The position numbers were made by a program, and so were the translations under genes. A stretch of 64,000 nucleotides of DNA, taken from NCBI GenBank assembly GCA_964425215.1, contig CAYRLW010000009.1, forward strand, positions 1-64,000, given 5' to 3'. This stretch comes from CAYRLW01 sp964425215 (GTDB lineage: Bacteria > Spirochaetota > Spirochaetia > Treponematales > Breznakiellaceae). Positions 1 to 8,134 of the stretch are shown one piece after another; the stretch's first letter is position 1; each line of letters opens with the position of its first letter. The notes under the pieces were generated by a model. That model did not search any database and was not told where the DNA came from. It saw only the letters and a list, made by a program, of their open reading frames with translations.

Positions 1-2
1 TG

Positions 3-137
3 GAGGGGTGCAGGGGGTACGAGATCGAAGAGGGGCCGCTCGCGGGTTACGCAAAGGGATGTTTTGGTTTTGGGAGTCAACGATCCATGGGTTCCAAGGC
101 TTTGCGTGAACGCGGCTTCGCGGCCGAGGGGGAATAA
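3..137 (+). CDS. C-terminal end of an unidentified protein (cut by window start)
   Basis: One frame is open from the first bases to a TAA at 135-137 and gives about 44 residues containing GPLAGYAKGCFGFG and ending AAEGE. Codon choice (GGG, CTC, GCG, GAG) resembles the real genes of the window. No domain can be recognised from so short a tail, and no start is present because the gene would begin to the left of the window. It could also be a chance open frame; it is listed because it ends just before the promoter of the next gene. Confidence 0.4.
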   Translation, partial: EGCRGYEIEEGPLAGYAKGCFGFGSQRSMGSKALRERGFAAEGE

Positions 138-144
138 GAGGAAA

Positions 145-191
145 CTACATAATGTAAATGGATTCGTTATAATATGTGCTACATTTTGTAG
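145..191 (+). promoter_or_regulatory. Promoter of the antitoxin gene with two matching palindromic operators
   Basis: A consensus -10 box TATAAT lies at 168-173. It is bracketed by two 13-nt inverted repeats of the same design, CTACATAATGTAA (145-157) and CTACATTTTGTAG (179-191), whose starts are 34 bp apart, about three helical turns. The second is perfect in its 5-bp arms, the first has one mismatch. No good -35 box is seen. The twin sites around the -10 suggest autorepression by the ribbon-helix-helix protein encoded at 206; this is inference from arrangement. Confidence 0.6.
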
Positions 192-205
192 TGTGAGGTG
201 TACGT

Positions 206-433
206 ATGGCTCATCTATCAATCCGCCTTCCCGATGAAATGGTCTCTGAACTGAACGAATGGTCTAAAAATAAAAGTAAGGCGCAGGTCATCAAGGAAGT
301 GTTGGAACTGTACCGTAAAGATCAATTAATTAAGCAGAAAAAAGTTCGACTTATACAGGCAAGTCTCATGGTCAGGGGTAATAGCATGGAAGTAAATAAA
401 GAATTCCAAGCGTTTGAGGAAGATATCCATTAA
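206..433 (+). CDS. Ribbon-helix-helix antitoxin-type DNA-binding protein
   Basis: A 75-residue protein. The N-terminal stretch HLSIRLPDEMVSELNEWS is a typical ribbon (SIRLPDEM) followed by the first helix, and residues 25-45 form the second helix, as in MetJ/Arc/CopG-type antitoxins. The charged C-terminal part (QAFEEDIH) would be the toxin-neutralising tail in such proteins. It would bind DNA as a dimer and repress its own promoter; two matching palindromes lie just upstream (145-191). A remnant of a MazF-like toxin follows and overlaps its last codons in another frame. So it is probably the surviving half of a toxin-antitoxin pair. A stand-alone regulator is possible. Confidence 0.75.
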   Translation: MAHLSIRLPDEMVSELNEWSKNKSKAQVIKEVLELYRKDQLIKQKKVRLIQASLMVRGNSMEVNKEFQAFEEDIH

Positions 434-633
434 CCACAAACCTGATAAACGACGCTGAGCCCCTTCGGCTTCGTGTGAGGGCTCGGGATAGGCTACGGGA
501 GGATTCGGATGTACTGGTGGACCAGTTGCGGGCGATAGAAAATCTCAGTTTGGTCGATGGGCCTATAGGGAGCCTCACGGCGGAGGAATTGGATCGTTTG
601 GAGGAATATTCTCTTGAGGTCATGGGGGTATGA
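418..633 (+). pseudogene. Truncated MazF/PemK-type toxin remnant (C-terminal part only)
   Basis: In the frame 418-633, translation gives GRYPLTTNLINDAEPLRLRV at the start, then SDVLVDQLRAIENLSL and a final SLTAEELDRLEEYSLEVMGV before TGA at 631. The pattern 'yPlttnl.. R.R.. .L.eDSdvlvDQlRAIdn.rl' is the C-terminal half of MazF/PemK/NdoA endoribonucleases. The N-terminal half, with the conserved RGEIW-type start and its catalytic region, is missing: a stop (TGA 415-417) closes the frame and the antitoxin gene occupies the space. No start codon with a ribosome site is available, so it should be non-functional. Identity is by pattern recognition only. Confidence 0.65.
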
Positions 634-686
634 TATCCAACACAGGAACGATAAAAGGTTCGGTCCGCTGTCCCTGGAGGTCCTGT

Positions 687-1766
687 TTAGGTGCCCAACG
701 CGATGGGGCGTCCTTCTCTTCCGGATTGGTAGATGGCTTCGATGAGGGCGACGGTTTTACGGCCCTCCTGGCCGTCTACGAGGGGTGAACGGTTTTCTTG
801 GATCGCTTGGGCAAAATCGGCAAATTGAAGGCTGTGAAAATATTCCGTGGGTTCGATGGTTTTAAAAAAGGCGGTATCTTCGGCTTTCCATCGATCTAAA
901 TTCTCCTCTTCCCGAGGGATAGTCCAAATATCGTTGATTGGAGGTTCAAGTATCCCCGACATGCCCGCCACGAACATGGCGCCTCCGTCGGTCTGTACCC
1001 CCACCGATGCGCCGGTTTGACCGTGGACGTGAACTTTTGCGTAGATGCCCGGTTTTTGGGAGTTGCTTACCACGATGGATCCTAGGGCTCCGCCCTGGAA
1101 TTTTACGTTCACCACCGCCGTATCTTCCACCTCAATATAGGGATGGTTCAGGTTACCCCAATAGGCGGAAACTTCTTCTACGGGGCCTATGAACCATTGC
1201 AGTAGATCCAATTGATGGGGAGCCTGGTTTACCAAGACACCGCCTCCTTCGGTTGTCCAGGTTCCCCGCCAGGGGTCGCTCCGATAGTAGGCCTCATCCC
1301 GCCATCCGTACATGGTTACCAAGCCGAGGATGGGTTTCCCTATTTTCCCCTGGTCAATGGCGGACCGGATCCGCTGGACCGCGGGGAACCAACGGCGTTG
1401 ACTGATGACAGCGAGGACTTTGCGGGACTGGTGGGCTTTCTGGATCATGGCGTCACAATCCGCTGTGGTAAGAGCCATAGGCTTTTCGACTATAACGTGA
1501 GCTCCCGCTTCAAGGGCTTCGAGAGTCTGTTGGGAGTGTTGAGGATGGGGGGAAGCGATAATAACCGCGTCTACCGCCGCCTGGGATACCATGGATGTAA
1601 TATCGGGAAAGGCGTTAAGGCCAAATTCCTCAGCGAAGGCTTCCCTCTTTTCCCTGTCCCGGCCAGAGACGGCTACTAATTTTGCCTGGGGGACGGAACG
1701 TAGAGCCCGAGCGTGAAGATGGGCCACCTTTCCGTAGGATGCGATACCGAATCGAACTGGTTCCAT
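687..1766 (-). CDS. Gfo/Idh/MocA family NAD(P)-dependent oxidoreductase
   Basis: 359 residues, normal for the family. Residues 5-20 (RFGIASYGKVAHLHAR) form the first strand and dinucleotide loop; E94-K95-P96 is the family EKP motif that bears the catalytic lysine, and GGGVLVNQAPHQLDLLQW (175-191) carries the active-site histidine at 184. Such enzymes oxidise or reduce hydroxyl groups of sugars, inositols or amino sugars in the cytoplasm; the substrate cannot be told. It is the last gene of a minus-strand operon, 12 bp behind a zinc alcohol dehydrogenase gene, which suggests consecutive steps of one sugar or polyol route. No signal peptide is seen. Confidence 0.85.
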   Translation of the reverse strand: MEPVRFGIASYGKVAHLHARALRSVPQAKLVAVSGRDREKREAFAEEFGLNAFPDITSMVSQAAVDAVIIASPHPQHSQQTLEALEAGAHVIVEKPMALTTADCDAMIQKAHQSRKVLAVISQRRWFPAVQRIRSAIDQGKIGKPILGLVTMYGWRDEAYYRSDPWRGTWTTEGGGVLVNQAPHQLDLLQWFIGPVEEVSAYWGNLNHPYIEVEDTAVVNVKFQGGALGSIVVSNSQKPGIYAKVHVHGQTGASVGVQTDGGAMFVAGMSGILEPPINDIWTIPREEENLDRWKAEDTAFFKTIEPTEYFHSLQFADFAQAIQENRSPLVDGQEGRKTVALIEAIYQSGREGRPIALGT

Positions 1767-1778
1767 TTCAATAGGCCC

Positions 1779-2810
1779 TTAGGGTTCTAGAACTACTTTT
1801 AAAAGGCCCGGCTCCCGGTTGTACAAACGGTGAAACCAAACGGCCCCTTCGGAAAGGGGCGCCACAGCGCCGATTAAAGCGTGGACATCGACCTTTTTGG
1901 ATGCCATTAGATCTAAAGCCAGCGGATATTCCCCCGCGATAGCGCAGGAGCCCCGGAGGGTTAATTGACGGGTTACCACCGCTTGGAGGGGTAGCTCCAC
2001 CGAAGGGCTGATGTTACCCACCAGGGTGAGGATTCCTCCCTTCCGGATGCTTTGGACGGCGGTTTGAAACGATGGTCCCGCCCCTACGGCTTCAAACACG
2101 TAATCCGCGCCCCGGCCCTGGGTAAGAGCCCGGACCTGTTCGACCACGGAGCTTCCCCCCAGGATCGTGTGATCGGCGCCAAAACGGCGGGCTATTTCTA
2201 ACCTTCCGCTTTCCACGTCCACGGCTATAAGGGGCCCTGACCCGTGGAGCCGCAGGATCCGCAGGAGCAGGAGGCCGATAAGGCCCGTACCTACGACCAC
2301 CATGGACGCTCCCGGTTCCATAGCCGCGATCCGGGCCCCGTGGGCCGCCACCGCCAGGGGTTCCGTGAGGGCGGCGGAAACAAAATCCAATGTATCCGGT
2401 ATTTGATAGAGAATATGATCCGGTACAACCACGTATTCGGCAAAGGCCCCGTCCTGTTTGTATTCGTCGCAAGAAACGCCAAGCACCCGGCGGTTATCGC
2501 AGAGGTTGACCTCTCCCCGCCGGCAATGAAAGCATTCGCCGCAATAGATAGTGGAATCAAAGGTTACCCGGTCGCCAACCTTGAAACGCCGAACCCCCTC
2601 GCCTAGTTCTTCTATAACGCCGGAAGCCTCGTGCCCCATAATGATAGGAGGGATACGGCGGCCCGTAGACCCATCCATTCCGTGGACGTCGCTCCCACAG
2701 ATGGAAACGGCTTTTACCCGTATCAACACTTCCCGTGGTGATCGGATGGTAGGTTTGGGAACTTCCGTAACAATAAAATGGCTCGGAGCGTCGAGTACCA
2801 GGGCTTTCAT
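1779..2810 (-). CDS. Zinc-dependent medium-chain alcohol/polyol dehydrogenase
   Basis: 343 residues. Catalytic zinc ligands are visible as C38 (SICGSDVHG) and H60-E61 (GHEASG); the structural zinc site is C89, C92, C95 and C103 (YCGECFHCRRGEVNLC). A Rossmann fold follows with VVVGTGLIGLLLLRIL near residue 165. This matches the sorbitol/threonine dehydrogenase branch, oxidising a secondary alcohol with NAD(P). The start at 2810 is chosen because GGAGG lies 6 nt before it; a start at 2822 would fall inside that site. It sits in the middle of a three-gene operon between a ketopantoate-reductase-like gene and a Gfo/Idh/MocA gene, so a polyol or sugar acid is a likely substrate class (inference). 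Confidence 0.88.
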   Translation of the reverse strand: MKALVLDAPSHFIVTEVPKPTIRSPREVLIRVKAVSICGSDVHGMDGSTGRRIPPIIMGHEASGVIEELGEGVRRFKVGDRVTFDSTIYCGECFHCRRGEVNLCDNRRVLGVSCDEYKQDGAFAEYVVVPDHILYQIPDTLDFVSAALTEPLAVAAHGARIAAMEPGASMVVVGTGLIGLLLLRILRLHGSGPLIAVDVESGRLEIARRFGADHTILGGSSVVEQVRALTQGRGADYVFEAVGAGPSFQTAVQSIRKGGILTLVGNISPSVELPLQAVVTRQLTLRGSCAIAGEYPLALDLMASKKVDVHALIGAVAPLSEGAVWFHRLYNREPGLLKVVLEP

Positions 2811-2863
2811 CGGAACCTCCAAAAATACGTGGTTCGCGGGCTTACTATGGGGGCGGTAAAGGG

Positions 2864-3820
2864 CTAGTAGGTCGCTTCGATGGTTTTGATAAGATTGTAG
2901 TACGCTTCGTTAACCGGGGTTGGAACGTTGTGAAGCCGTCCAAGGGCTACAACGGCTCCGGCGAACATTTCGACTTCGGTTTTTCGATGGGCTAACACGT
3001 CCTGACACATGGAGGTTAGGTTGTCCGGGTGCAAGGCGGCCAGGGTGCTTTCCCAGGTTTTCATATCCTCCCGGTCAAGGCCTATACCCATGACATGGGA
3101 AAGGGTAATGACCTCTTCCATGGGGGCTTCCATGGCGTTTTTTGCTTCCGGTACGGTTTGAAATACCCGGTAGGGACAACGCAGTATGGCGGAGGCTTGG
3201 TTTATGCCCACGTTGATCATAAATTTATACCATAAGGAACGTAGCATGTTTCGGGGGACTTCGTAAGCGATTTTTGTTTTATCAAAAAAATTCCGTAATT
3301 GAACAACCCGTGGGCTGGGATTTTCAGGATCGTTGACGGCTTCGCCAAAAAATATTTTGCCCGTAGCGGCGAATTGGGTCTCGTTGCCCACCCGGACCGC
3401 GTCGATTCCCAGGATCATCGCGTAGGGAGGAATCTTCGCCTTAGGTGGGGCGCCCGCGCCGGGCCCAAAGGCTTGGCCCAATATTTCCTCACTGGAAATT
3501 CCGTTGAGCAGAGAAAGGATGATCGTATCGGGGCCCACATGGCCCTTCATCTGTCGGATCGCTTCTTCCAGGTGATGGTATTTAACCGCTACGATGATCA
3601 GGTCAAAGTTCGAGTTGGCGGAAGAGGCCGTGGTGGGGGCTACGACGGGGAAGCGGAAGGTTTCGCCGTTTACGATAAAGCCGTGACGGCTGTAACGGTC
3701 AAACCGCTCTCCGTCGGCTAAAACGGAAACGGTTCCAGGAGAGCGGTGATGGATCATTGAAGCGATCGCGGTTCCCACGGCTCCAGCACCGACGATAAGT
3801 ACCCGTTCAATCTCTTTCAT
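2864..3820 (-). CDS. Ketopantoate reductase family (ApbA/PanE-like) oxidoreductase
   Basis: 318 residues from the chosen start. N-terminal RVLIVGAGAVGTAIASMI is the GxGxxG nucleotide site (residues 11-16); SLLNGISSEE carries the conserved active-site Asn; LWYKFMINVGINQASAIL holds the conserved Lys and Asn of the C-terminal helical domain. PanE reduces 2-dehydropantoate with NADPH, but no other pantothenate gene is nearby and many paralogues act on other 2-ketoacids, so the exact substrate is open. The start at 3820 has GGGGAGG nine nt upstream; a longer frame to 3949 lacks one. It is the first gene of the minus-strand operon that runs to 687 and is divergent from ktrB. Confidence 0.8.
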   Translation of the reverse strand: MKEIERVLIVGAGAVGTAIASMIHHRSPGTVSVLADGERFDRYSRHGFIVNGETFRFPVVAPTTASSANSNFDLIIVAVKYHHLEEAIRQMKGHVGPDTIILSLLNGISSEEILGQAFGPGAGAPPKAKIPPYAMILGIDAVRVGNETQFAATGKIFFGEAVNDPENPSPRVVQLRNFFDKTKIAYEVPRNMLRSLWYKFMINVGINQASAILRCPYRVFQTVPEAKNAMEAPMEEVITLSHVMGIGLDREDMKTWESTLAALHPDNLTSMCQDVLAHRKTEVEMFAGAVVALGRLHNVPTPVNEAYYNLIKTIEATY

Positions 3821-3919
3821 GGTTTTGCCTCCCCTACTATCATCGCGAATCCGACTTGGTGGATCAAGAGCCCCACTGTACCGATTGAAGAGGAGGGATA
3901 GTAATGGTAAAATTGATCC

Positions 3920-5269
3920 ATGGTTGTGCCTTTTTGGCGGCTGTTTCAAAAATCCGACGCCTTCTACCTATTAGCCTTTTTTCTGGTGATTATAGGGCTG
4001 GGAACGGGGCTTTTAATGCTACCCCTTTCTTGGGTCGGCAGGCCCGATACCCCCGCGACCCTGCCGTTTATCGATGCTTTTTTTACCGCCACCTCCGCCG
4101 TCTGCGTCACGGGCTTGATTACCGTGGATATGGATGGTTTTAGCCGTTTTGGGGATGTGGTTATCCTTCTGCTTATACAAATTGGCGGTTTGGGGATTAT
4201 CAGTTTTACGTCTATTCTTTTGACCATTCCCGGACGTCGTTTACCCCTGAGAAGGCTGAATACGATTAAGAGTTTTTTTGTGGACGGGGTGGAATACGAT
4301 CCGGTCCGTATTGTCCGGAGTATTGTTTTTTTTACGTTTATAATAGAAGGATTGGGGACGATTTTTTTATCCCGGATCTTTTTGGCCGAAGGGGAAGGGG
4401 ATTGGTTTTTTAGCGCCCTATTCCACTCGGTCAGCGCTTTTTGCAACGCCGGATTTTCCTTATACCCCGACAGTTTGGAATCTTTAGCCCATAATATTCC
4501 CCTTTTAGTCGTCATAATGTTTCTAATCGTTACTGGGGGCTTGGGTTTTATCGTCCTTCAAGATATAGGCCGCCGTTTTAACGGTAAAAGCCGACGGCTC
4601 AATTATCACAGCAGAATAGTTTTGTGGATGACGGCTTTTTTAATTTTTGTATTTGGGATGTTCTTTTTTATTTTGGAGCGCCATCATCTGTATAAAGGTT
4701 TTGACACCCTTACCGCTGGGGTAAACGCGTTGTTCCAAGCCGTGACCCCTCGAACGGCGGGGTTCGACGCCCTTCCCCAGAATCTTTTAAGTCAGCCTTC
4801 TAAGGCGTTGACTATTCTGTTGATGCTTATCGGCGGTTCCCCCGGATCCATCGCTGGGGGTATTAAGACTACCACCGCTTTTGTGGTGATCATGGTAATG
4901 TTAAAACGACCCGACAAAAACGGGGATATCACCATTTCCCACCATCGACTGACCGCAAGTACGATTAACAACGCCGTCGTCTATTTTTTAAAAGCCCTGG
5001 CCCTGCTATTAACCGCGATTCTATCCCTGAGTATTATCGAGGGTATCCGGGGGGCCAATTTTGATGAGATTGTGTTTGAGGTGTTTTCCGCGTTTGGTAC
5101 CGTGGGTCTTAGCCTTGGCTTAACGCCCAACCTGAGCTTTGTAGGAAAATTGATTATTATAGCGACCATGTTCGCGGGCAGGGTGGGACTGATCGCTTTA
5201 GCGTTTCCCGTGGTAAAAAAAGAGGGGTATGGAATTTCCTACCCCGAGGGGTCTCTCTTATTGGGGTAG
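3920..5269 (+). CDS. ktrB: KtrB-type K+ transporter, membrane subunit
   Basis: 449 residues, the length of KtrB rather than of larger TrkH. All four pore glycines of the family are visible: VCVTGLIT, FCNAGFS, TPRTAGF and FGTVGLSLG; the membrane-embedded gating loop GGSPGSIAGGIKTTT is also present, and the C-terminus YPEGSLLLG matches KtrB ends. Multiple hydrophobic pairs span the sequence. It forms a K+ (Na+-coupled in known cases) uptake channel with the KtrA ring encoded 3 bp downstream. The start is odd: the strong GGAGGG (3892-3897) is ideally spaced for an ATG at 3904 in another frame, while this frame is closed upstream by TGA at 3914, leaving ATG 3920 without its own ribosome site. Confidence 0.9.
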   Translation: MVVPFWRLFQKSDAFYLLAFFLVIIGLGTGLLMLPLSWVGRPDTPATLPFIDAFFTATSAVCVTGLITVDMDGFSRFGDVVILLLIQIGGLGIISFTSILLTIPGRRLPLRRLNTIKSFFVDGVEYDPVRIVRSIVFFTFIIEGLGTIFLSRIFLAEGEGDWFFSALFHSVSAFCNAGFSLYPDSLESLAHNIPLLVVIMFLIVTGGLGFIVLQDIGRRFNGKSRRLNYHSRIVLWMTAFLIFVFGMFFFILERHHLYKGFDTLTAGVNALFQAVTPRTAGFDALPQNLLSQPSKALTILLMLIGGSPGSIAGGIKTTTAFVVIMVMLKRPDKNGDITISHHRLTASTINNAVVYFLKALALLLTAILSLSIIEGIRGANFDEIVFEVFSAFGTVGLSLGLTPNLSFVGKLIIIATMFAGRVGLIALAFPVVKKEGYGISYPEGSLLLG

Positions 5270-5272
5270 AAT

Positions 5273-5983
5273 ATGAAACAGGTAGCGATTCTTGGGTTGA
5301 GTTATTTTGGAAAAAGCGTTTTGGATGAATTATTAGAAATGAACGTGGAAGTCCTGATCATCGATAAGGACCGGGATGTGGTGGACGCGTACAAGGATTC
5401 CTCTGCCACCGCTATTGTCATGGACGTTATGAACGCCGAAAACCTTCGGCACGCTTTGCCGGCCACGGTGGACGCGGTGATTATCGATATGGGAGATAGA
5501 ATCGAGGCGTCCATACTTACGACTAGCTATTGTAAAAAAATTGGGATTAAAACCATCATCGTAAAGGCCGAAACGGAGGCCCATGGGGAGATCCTTAACC
5601 TGGTGGGAGCCACAAAGGTGGTGTTCCCCAACCGGGAAGCGGCCAAACGGATAACCCCCCTGTTAATATCCTCAACGTTATTGAATTATCTGCCCGTCAG
5701 CGGGAAGCTCGTGATCGCCGAGTTAGAAATACCCGAAAATTTTTGGGGAAAAACGGTCCTGGAAACGGATCTACGGAGAAAATACGGATTAAATTTGATA
5801 TCTGTCCGTCGGGGCTCTGAGGAATACGGGCTTTTTGCCCCCGAGTATCGATTCCAGGAGGGGGATATTGCCCTTGTTTCAGGAACCGACGATGCTCTGG
5901 AAGTCTTCACTGGTAAGGAAGCGGAGGTACGGGAAAAATCGAGCCTTCTTACGAACTTTAAAAAATTGTTCCATCAAAAATGA
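5273..5983 (+). CDS. ktrA: KtrA-type cytoplasmic RCK regulator of K+ uptake
   Basis: 236 residues with one RCK_N (1-130) and one RCK_C domain (about 140-222), the one-copy architecture of KtrA; TrkA has two copies. It would form an octameric ring under KtrB and gate it in response to ATP/ADP or NAD(H). The N-terminal loop reads GLSYFGKS, where most KtrA have GLGRFGxS, so the middle glycine of the nucleotide motif is serine. ATP-contacting acidic residues after strand 2 (LIIDKD) are kept. The gene starts 3 bp after ktrB and its stop overlaps the start of the aat gene (ATGA). Confidence 0.9.
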   Translation: MKQVAILGLSYFGKSVLDELLEMNVEVLIIDKDRDVVDAYKDSSATAIVMDVMNAENLRHALPATVDAVIIDMGDRIEASILTTSYCKKIGIKTIIVKAETEAHGEILNLVGATKVVFPNREAAKRITPLLISSTLLNYLPVSGKLVIAELEIPENFWGKTVLETDLRRKYGLNLISVRRGSEEYGLFAPEYRFQEGDIALVSGTDDALEVFTGKEAEVREKSSLLTNFKKLFHQK

Positions 5984-6681
5984 GTTCGGCCTATCTTCGG
6001 TTCAACCCGTGGGGCTACGCGGTATTGCTTCCCAGCGACGATCTGGATAGGGCCGTGGACGACCTAACGGACCTGGAATACGATAACGAGTTTTGCCTTG
6101 CCCCGTCCGTGGATACGGATTTTTTCCGAAATTTAGCCTACGCGGGTTTTTTAATCATGTCCACGGCTAGCGTTTTAGATGGGCAAAAAACCCTGTACCT
6201 TCCAAAGCTCCATAGACTTCGGTCGGTATTGGATCTTCGGGAACTTCACGAATCCCGTTCGGCGAAAAGGCTGGTACACCGATACGAATTACGGGTGGAC
6301 CAGGATTTGGAGATCATTATAGATCGTTGTGCCCAGGTCCACGGGGAGGATTGGTTAACGGGGGATCTGAGAAATCTTTTTAAAAAGGCGGCCTCCGAAG
6401 GGATTTCTGGACCGCGACCCCGGTCCTTTGCTCTGTATCGGGATGGCCGTTTGATGGCGGGAGAATTTGGGGTTTCCACCGGAAGGATCTACACGAGTTA
6501 TTCCGGTTACCGGGATGAAAATTCTTCCGGTACCGTCCAAATGATCCTTACGGGACGCTACTTACAAAGCCAGGGCTTTACGCATTGGGATTTGGGAATG
6601 CCCCTGCCCTATAAAAAGGATTTAGGTTCCAGAGATTTGGACCGGCGAACCTTTATTCAACTATTTCGAACTAATCGGTGA
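5980..6681 (+). CDS. aat: Divergent leucyl/phenylalanyl-tRNA-protein transferase (Aat)
   Basis: 233 residues. Family blocks recognised in order: YAGFLIMS (near 50), LHESRSAKRLV (the LHVSRSLRK block), WLTGDLRNLF (WITPEMI block), MAGEFGVSTGRIYTSYSGY (GGLYGLALGRVFFGESMF block) and QGFTHWDLGMP near the C-terminus. Aat moves Leu, Phe or Met from charged tRNA to N-terminal Lys/Arg of proteins, marking them for ClpS-ClpAP. The usual WWSPDPR segment is replaced by a longer unlike stretch, so this is a divergent branch and donor or acceptor preference could differ. It overlaps ktrA by 4 bp and its last 21 bp overlap the convergent regulator gene. Confidence 0.75.
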   Translation: MSSAYLRFNPWGYAVLLPSDDLDRAVDDLTDLEYDNEFCLAPSVDTDFFRNLAYAGFLIMSTASVLDGQKTLYLPKLHRLRSVLDLRELHESRSAKRLVHRYELRVDQDLEIIIDRCAQVHGEDWLTGDLRNLFKKAASEGISGPRPRSFALYRDGRLMAGEFGVSTGRIYTSYSGYRDENSSGTVQMILTGRYLQSQGFTHWDLGMPLPYKKDLGSRDLDRRTFIQLFRTNR

Positions 6682-8004
6682 ATTGTTGTTCTGTTCCACC
6701 TGGGTTTTCAATTTTTGATACTCCGCGTAAATTTTCGCGGCCCGGGAGTTGAGCCGGGAAAGCCTCTGGGCTAATAATCGGGCCAGGAAAATTCCGTAGT
6801 GGGGATTTTTTTTTATCAAATCGACAAAGTTTTGTTTTGATACCCGAATACAGGTTCCCCCATCCTTTGATACCACCGTAGCAGTCCGGTGGTTAGAAAG
6901 CAAAAAGGACATTTCTCCGATAAACATATCGTCGGGGGTAAGATAGGAAACGCAACGATCCCCTGAAAAAACAAGATACCGCCCCGAAACGATATAGTAC
7001 AGATAATCCGATGTTTCCCCCTCTTTCATCACCACGTCCCGGCTGTTAAAATGTATTTCCTGCTGATCCGCAAAAATACCCGGTACCACGTTGGACGCGT
7101 CCTTTTGGTGGGAAATGGAAAAGGAAACCTGGTTTCCCTTTTCGTTGTAGGTTAGATCCTTAACGTAAATTCCCGCCATCCGAATCCCCATGCCGTGGAG
7201 CCCCAAAACGGGAACGGTGGCCATGCGACTTTTCCAGTCGAACCCGTCCCCCTCGTCGGTGATAGTAAACCGGGATTCGTCCGGGGAGATGGTGTAGGAT
7301 AGCTGTACTTTTTTAACGGCGATATCCTTTTGCTTGTTTTTTTCCCGGATCAAATCCATGGGGGCTTTCCCTGCTTCGAGCCAGGCGGTTTTTTCATCAA
7401 ACCCAATTTTGCAGTTCCCGTGTTCAATGGCATTTACCAACAGTTCCTGCAGGGCCACGTGCAATTTTTCCCTATCATCCCGGTTGATAAGGTTGGAATT
7501 GTACAGATAATTGGTTACCAGGTTGGTGTAAACCACCATATCCAGGGGATCGTTTTCCATAACAAAGGTTCCCGAGATCGTTCGGATAAGGTGTTTTTGC
7601 ATACCCCGTTGAAAGAGAAACTGCTTGTTATGAACGAGGATACGGAGCAACCGTTCGTTGTCCTTTAAAAACTCGCTTCTATGCAATACCGCTATAACGT
7701 TAGAGTCCCGGAGCCGTTCTAGAAGTATCGCGTCGTTGGGGACGTTATGGATAGCGATAATACCACCGTAGTGAAGCCAGGGGTCCTCCTTAATAGCTTC
7801 CAAAAGATCCAGGGCGGAAAAGGTCTCGTTTTTGTCGGAACAATCGATAAATTTAAGCTCCGGTAGTTCGTACTTAAAGTATTCCAATATCTGGTTAAAT
7901 CCGGTAAGAAAATAAGGTTCGATTTCTCCCTTAAAAAGCGTGGCGGAGCTTTGCAGGGCTGAAATAATTTCCGGGTCCTCGGTTACTACGGGAAAACGAA
8001 ACAT
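6661..8004 (-). CDS. Regulator fusing receiver-like, GHKL ATPase and cyclic-nucleotide-binding domains
   Basis: 447 residues from the chosen start. Residues 1-110 (FRFPVVTEDPEIISAL onward) look like a degenerate receiver fold. The middle has an RsbW-type ATPase: N box ELLVNAIEHGN, G1 box TDEGDGFDW and G2 box GLHGMGI. The C-terminal third is a cNMP-binding domain whose phosphate cassette IGEMSFLLSNHRTATV keeps the Glu and Arg needed for cAMP/cGMP. No phospho-acceptor histidine domain is seen, so it is more like an anti-sigma or serine kinase than a histidine kinase. Start 8004 has AGAGGT nine nt upstream; the frame is open to an ATG at 8136, which would add 44 residues and cross a long hairpin. 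No signal peptide. Confidence 0.7.
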   Translation of the reverse strand: MFRFPVVTEDPEIISALQSSATLFKGEIEPYFLTGFNQILEYFKYELPELKFIDCSDKNETFSALDLLEAIKEDPWLHYGGIIAIHNVPNDAILLERLRDSNVIAVLHRSEFLKDNERLLRILVHNKQFLFQRGMQKHLIRTISGTFVMENDPLDMVVYTNLVTNYLYNSNLINRDDREKLHVALQELLVNAIEHGNCKIGFDEKTAWLEAGKAPMDLIREKNKQKDIAVKKVQLSYTISPDESRFTITDEGDGFDWKSRMATVPVLGLHGMGIRMAGIYVKDLTYNEKGNQVSFSISHQKDASNVVPGIFADQQEIHFNSRDVVMKEGETSDYLYYIVSGRYLVFSGDRCVSYLTPDDMFIGEMSFLLSNHRTATVVSKDGGTCIRVSKQNFVDLIKKNPHYGIFLARLLAQRLSRLNSRAAKIYAEYQKLKTQVEQNNNSPISSK

Positions 8005-8098
8005 TTGGGTATACCTCTTCTGTCCTTGAGCCCACCTAAAAACCGATTGCTGTAAAAGAGGGCTTTTGTAAATCCTTACAGGAATTACGTTTTTAGAA

Positions 8099-8134
8099 GA
8101 ACCAATCCAAAAACTAAGGTTTTTGAATTGGTTC
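8099..8134. repeat. Long inverted repeat upstream of the regulator gene
   Basis: GAACCAATCCAAAAAC (8099-8114) and GTTTTTGAATTGGTTC (8119-8134) pair over 16 bp with one mismatch, around the tetraloop TAAG. It lies between glgX and the start of the minus-strand regulator at 8004. Neither side has a proper T-run, so it is unlikely to be an ordinary terminator; a 5' untranslated hairpin or an operator is more likely. Confidence 0.6.

Noticed and set aside
3904..4143. 79-codon frame with a good ribosome site
   Set aside because: Not annotated as a gene because its sequence is a shifted reading of the ktrB start and shows no protein pattern; kept only as a finding on the start anomaly.
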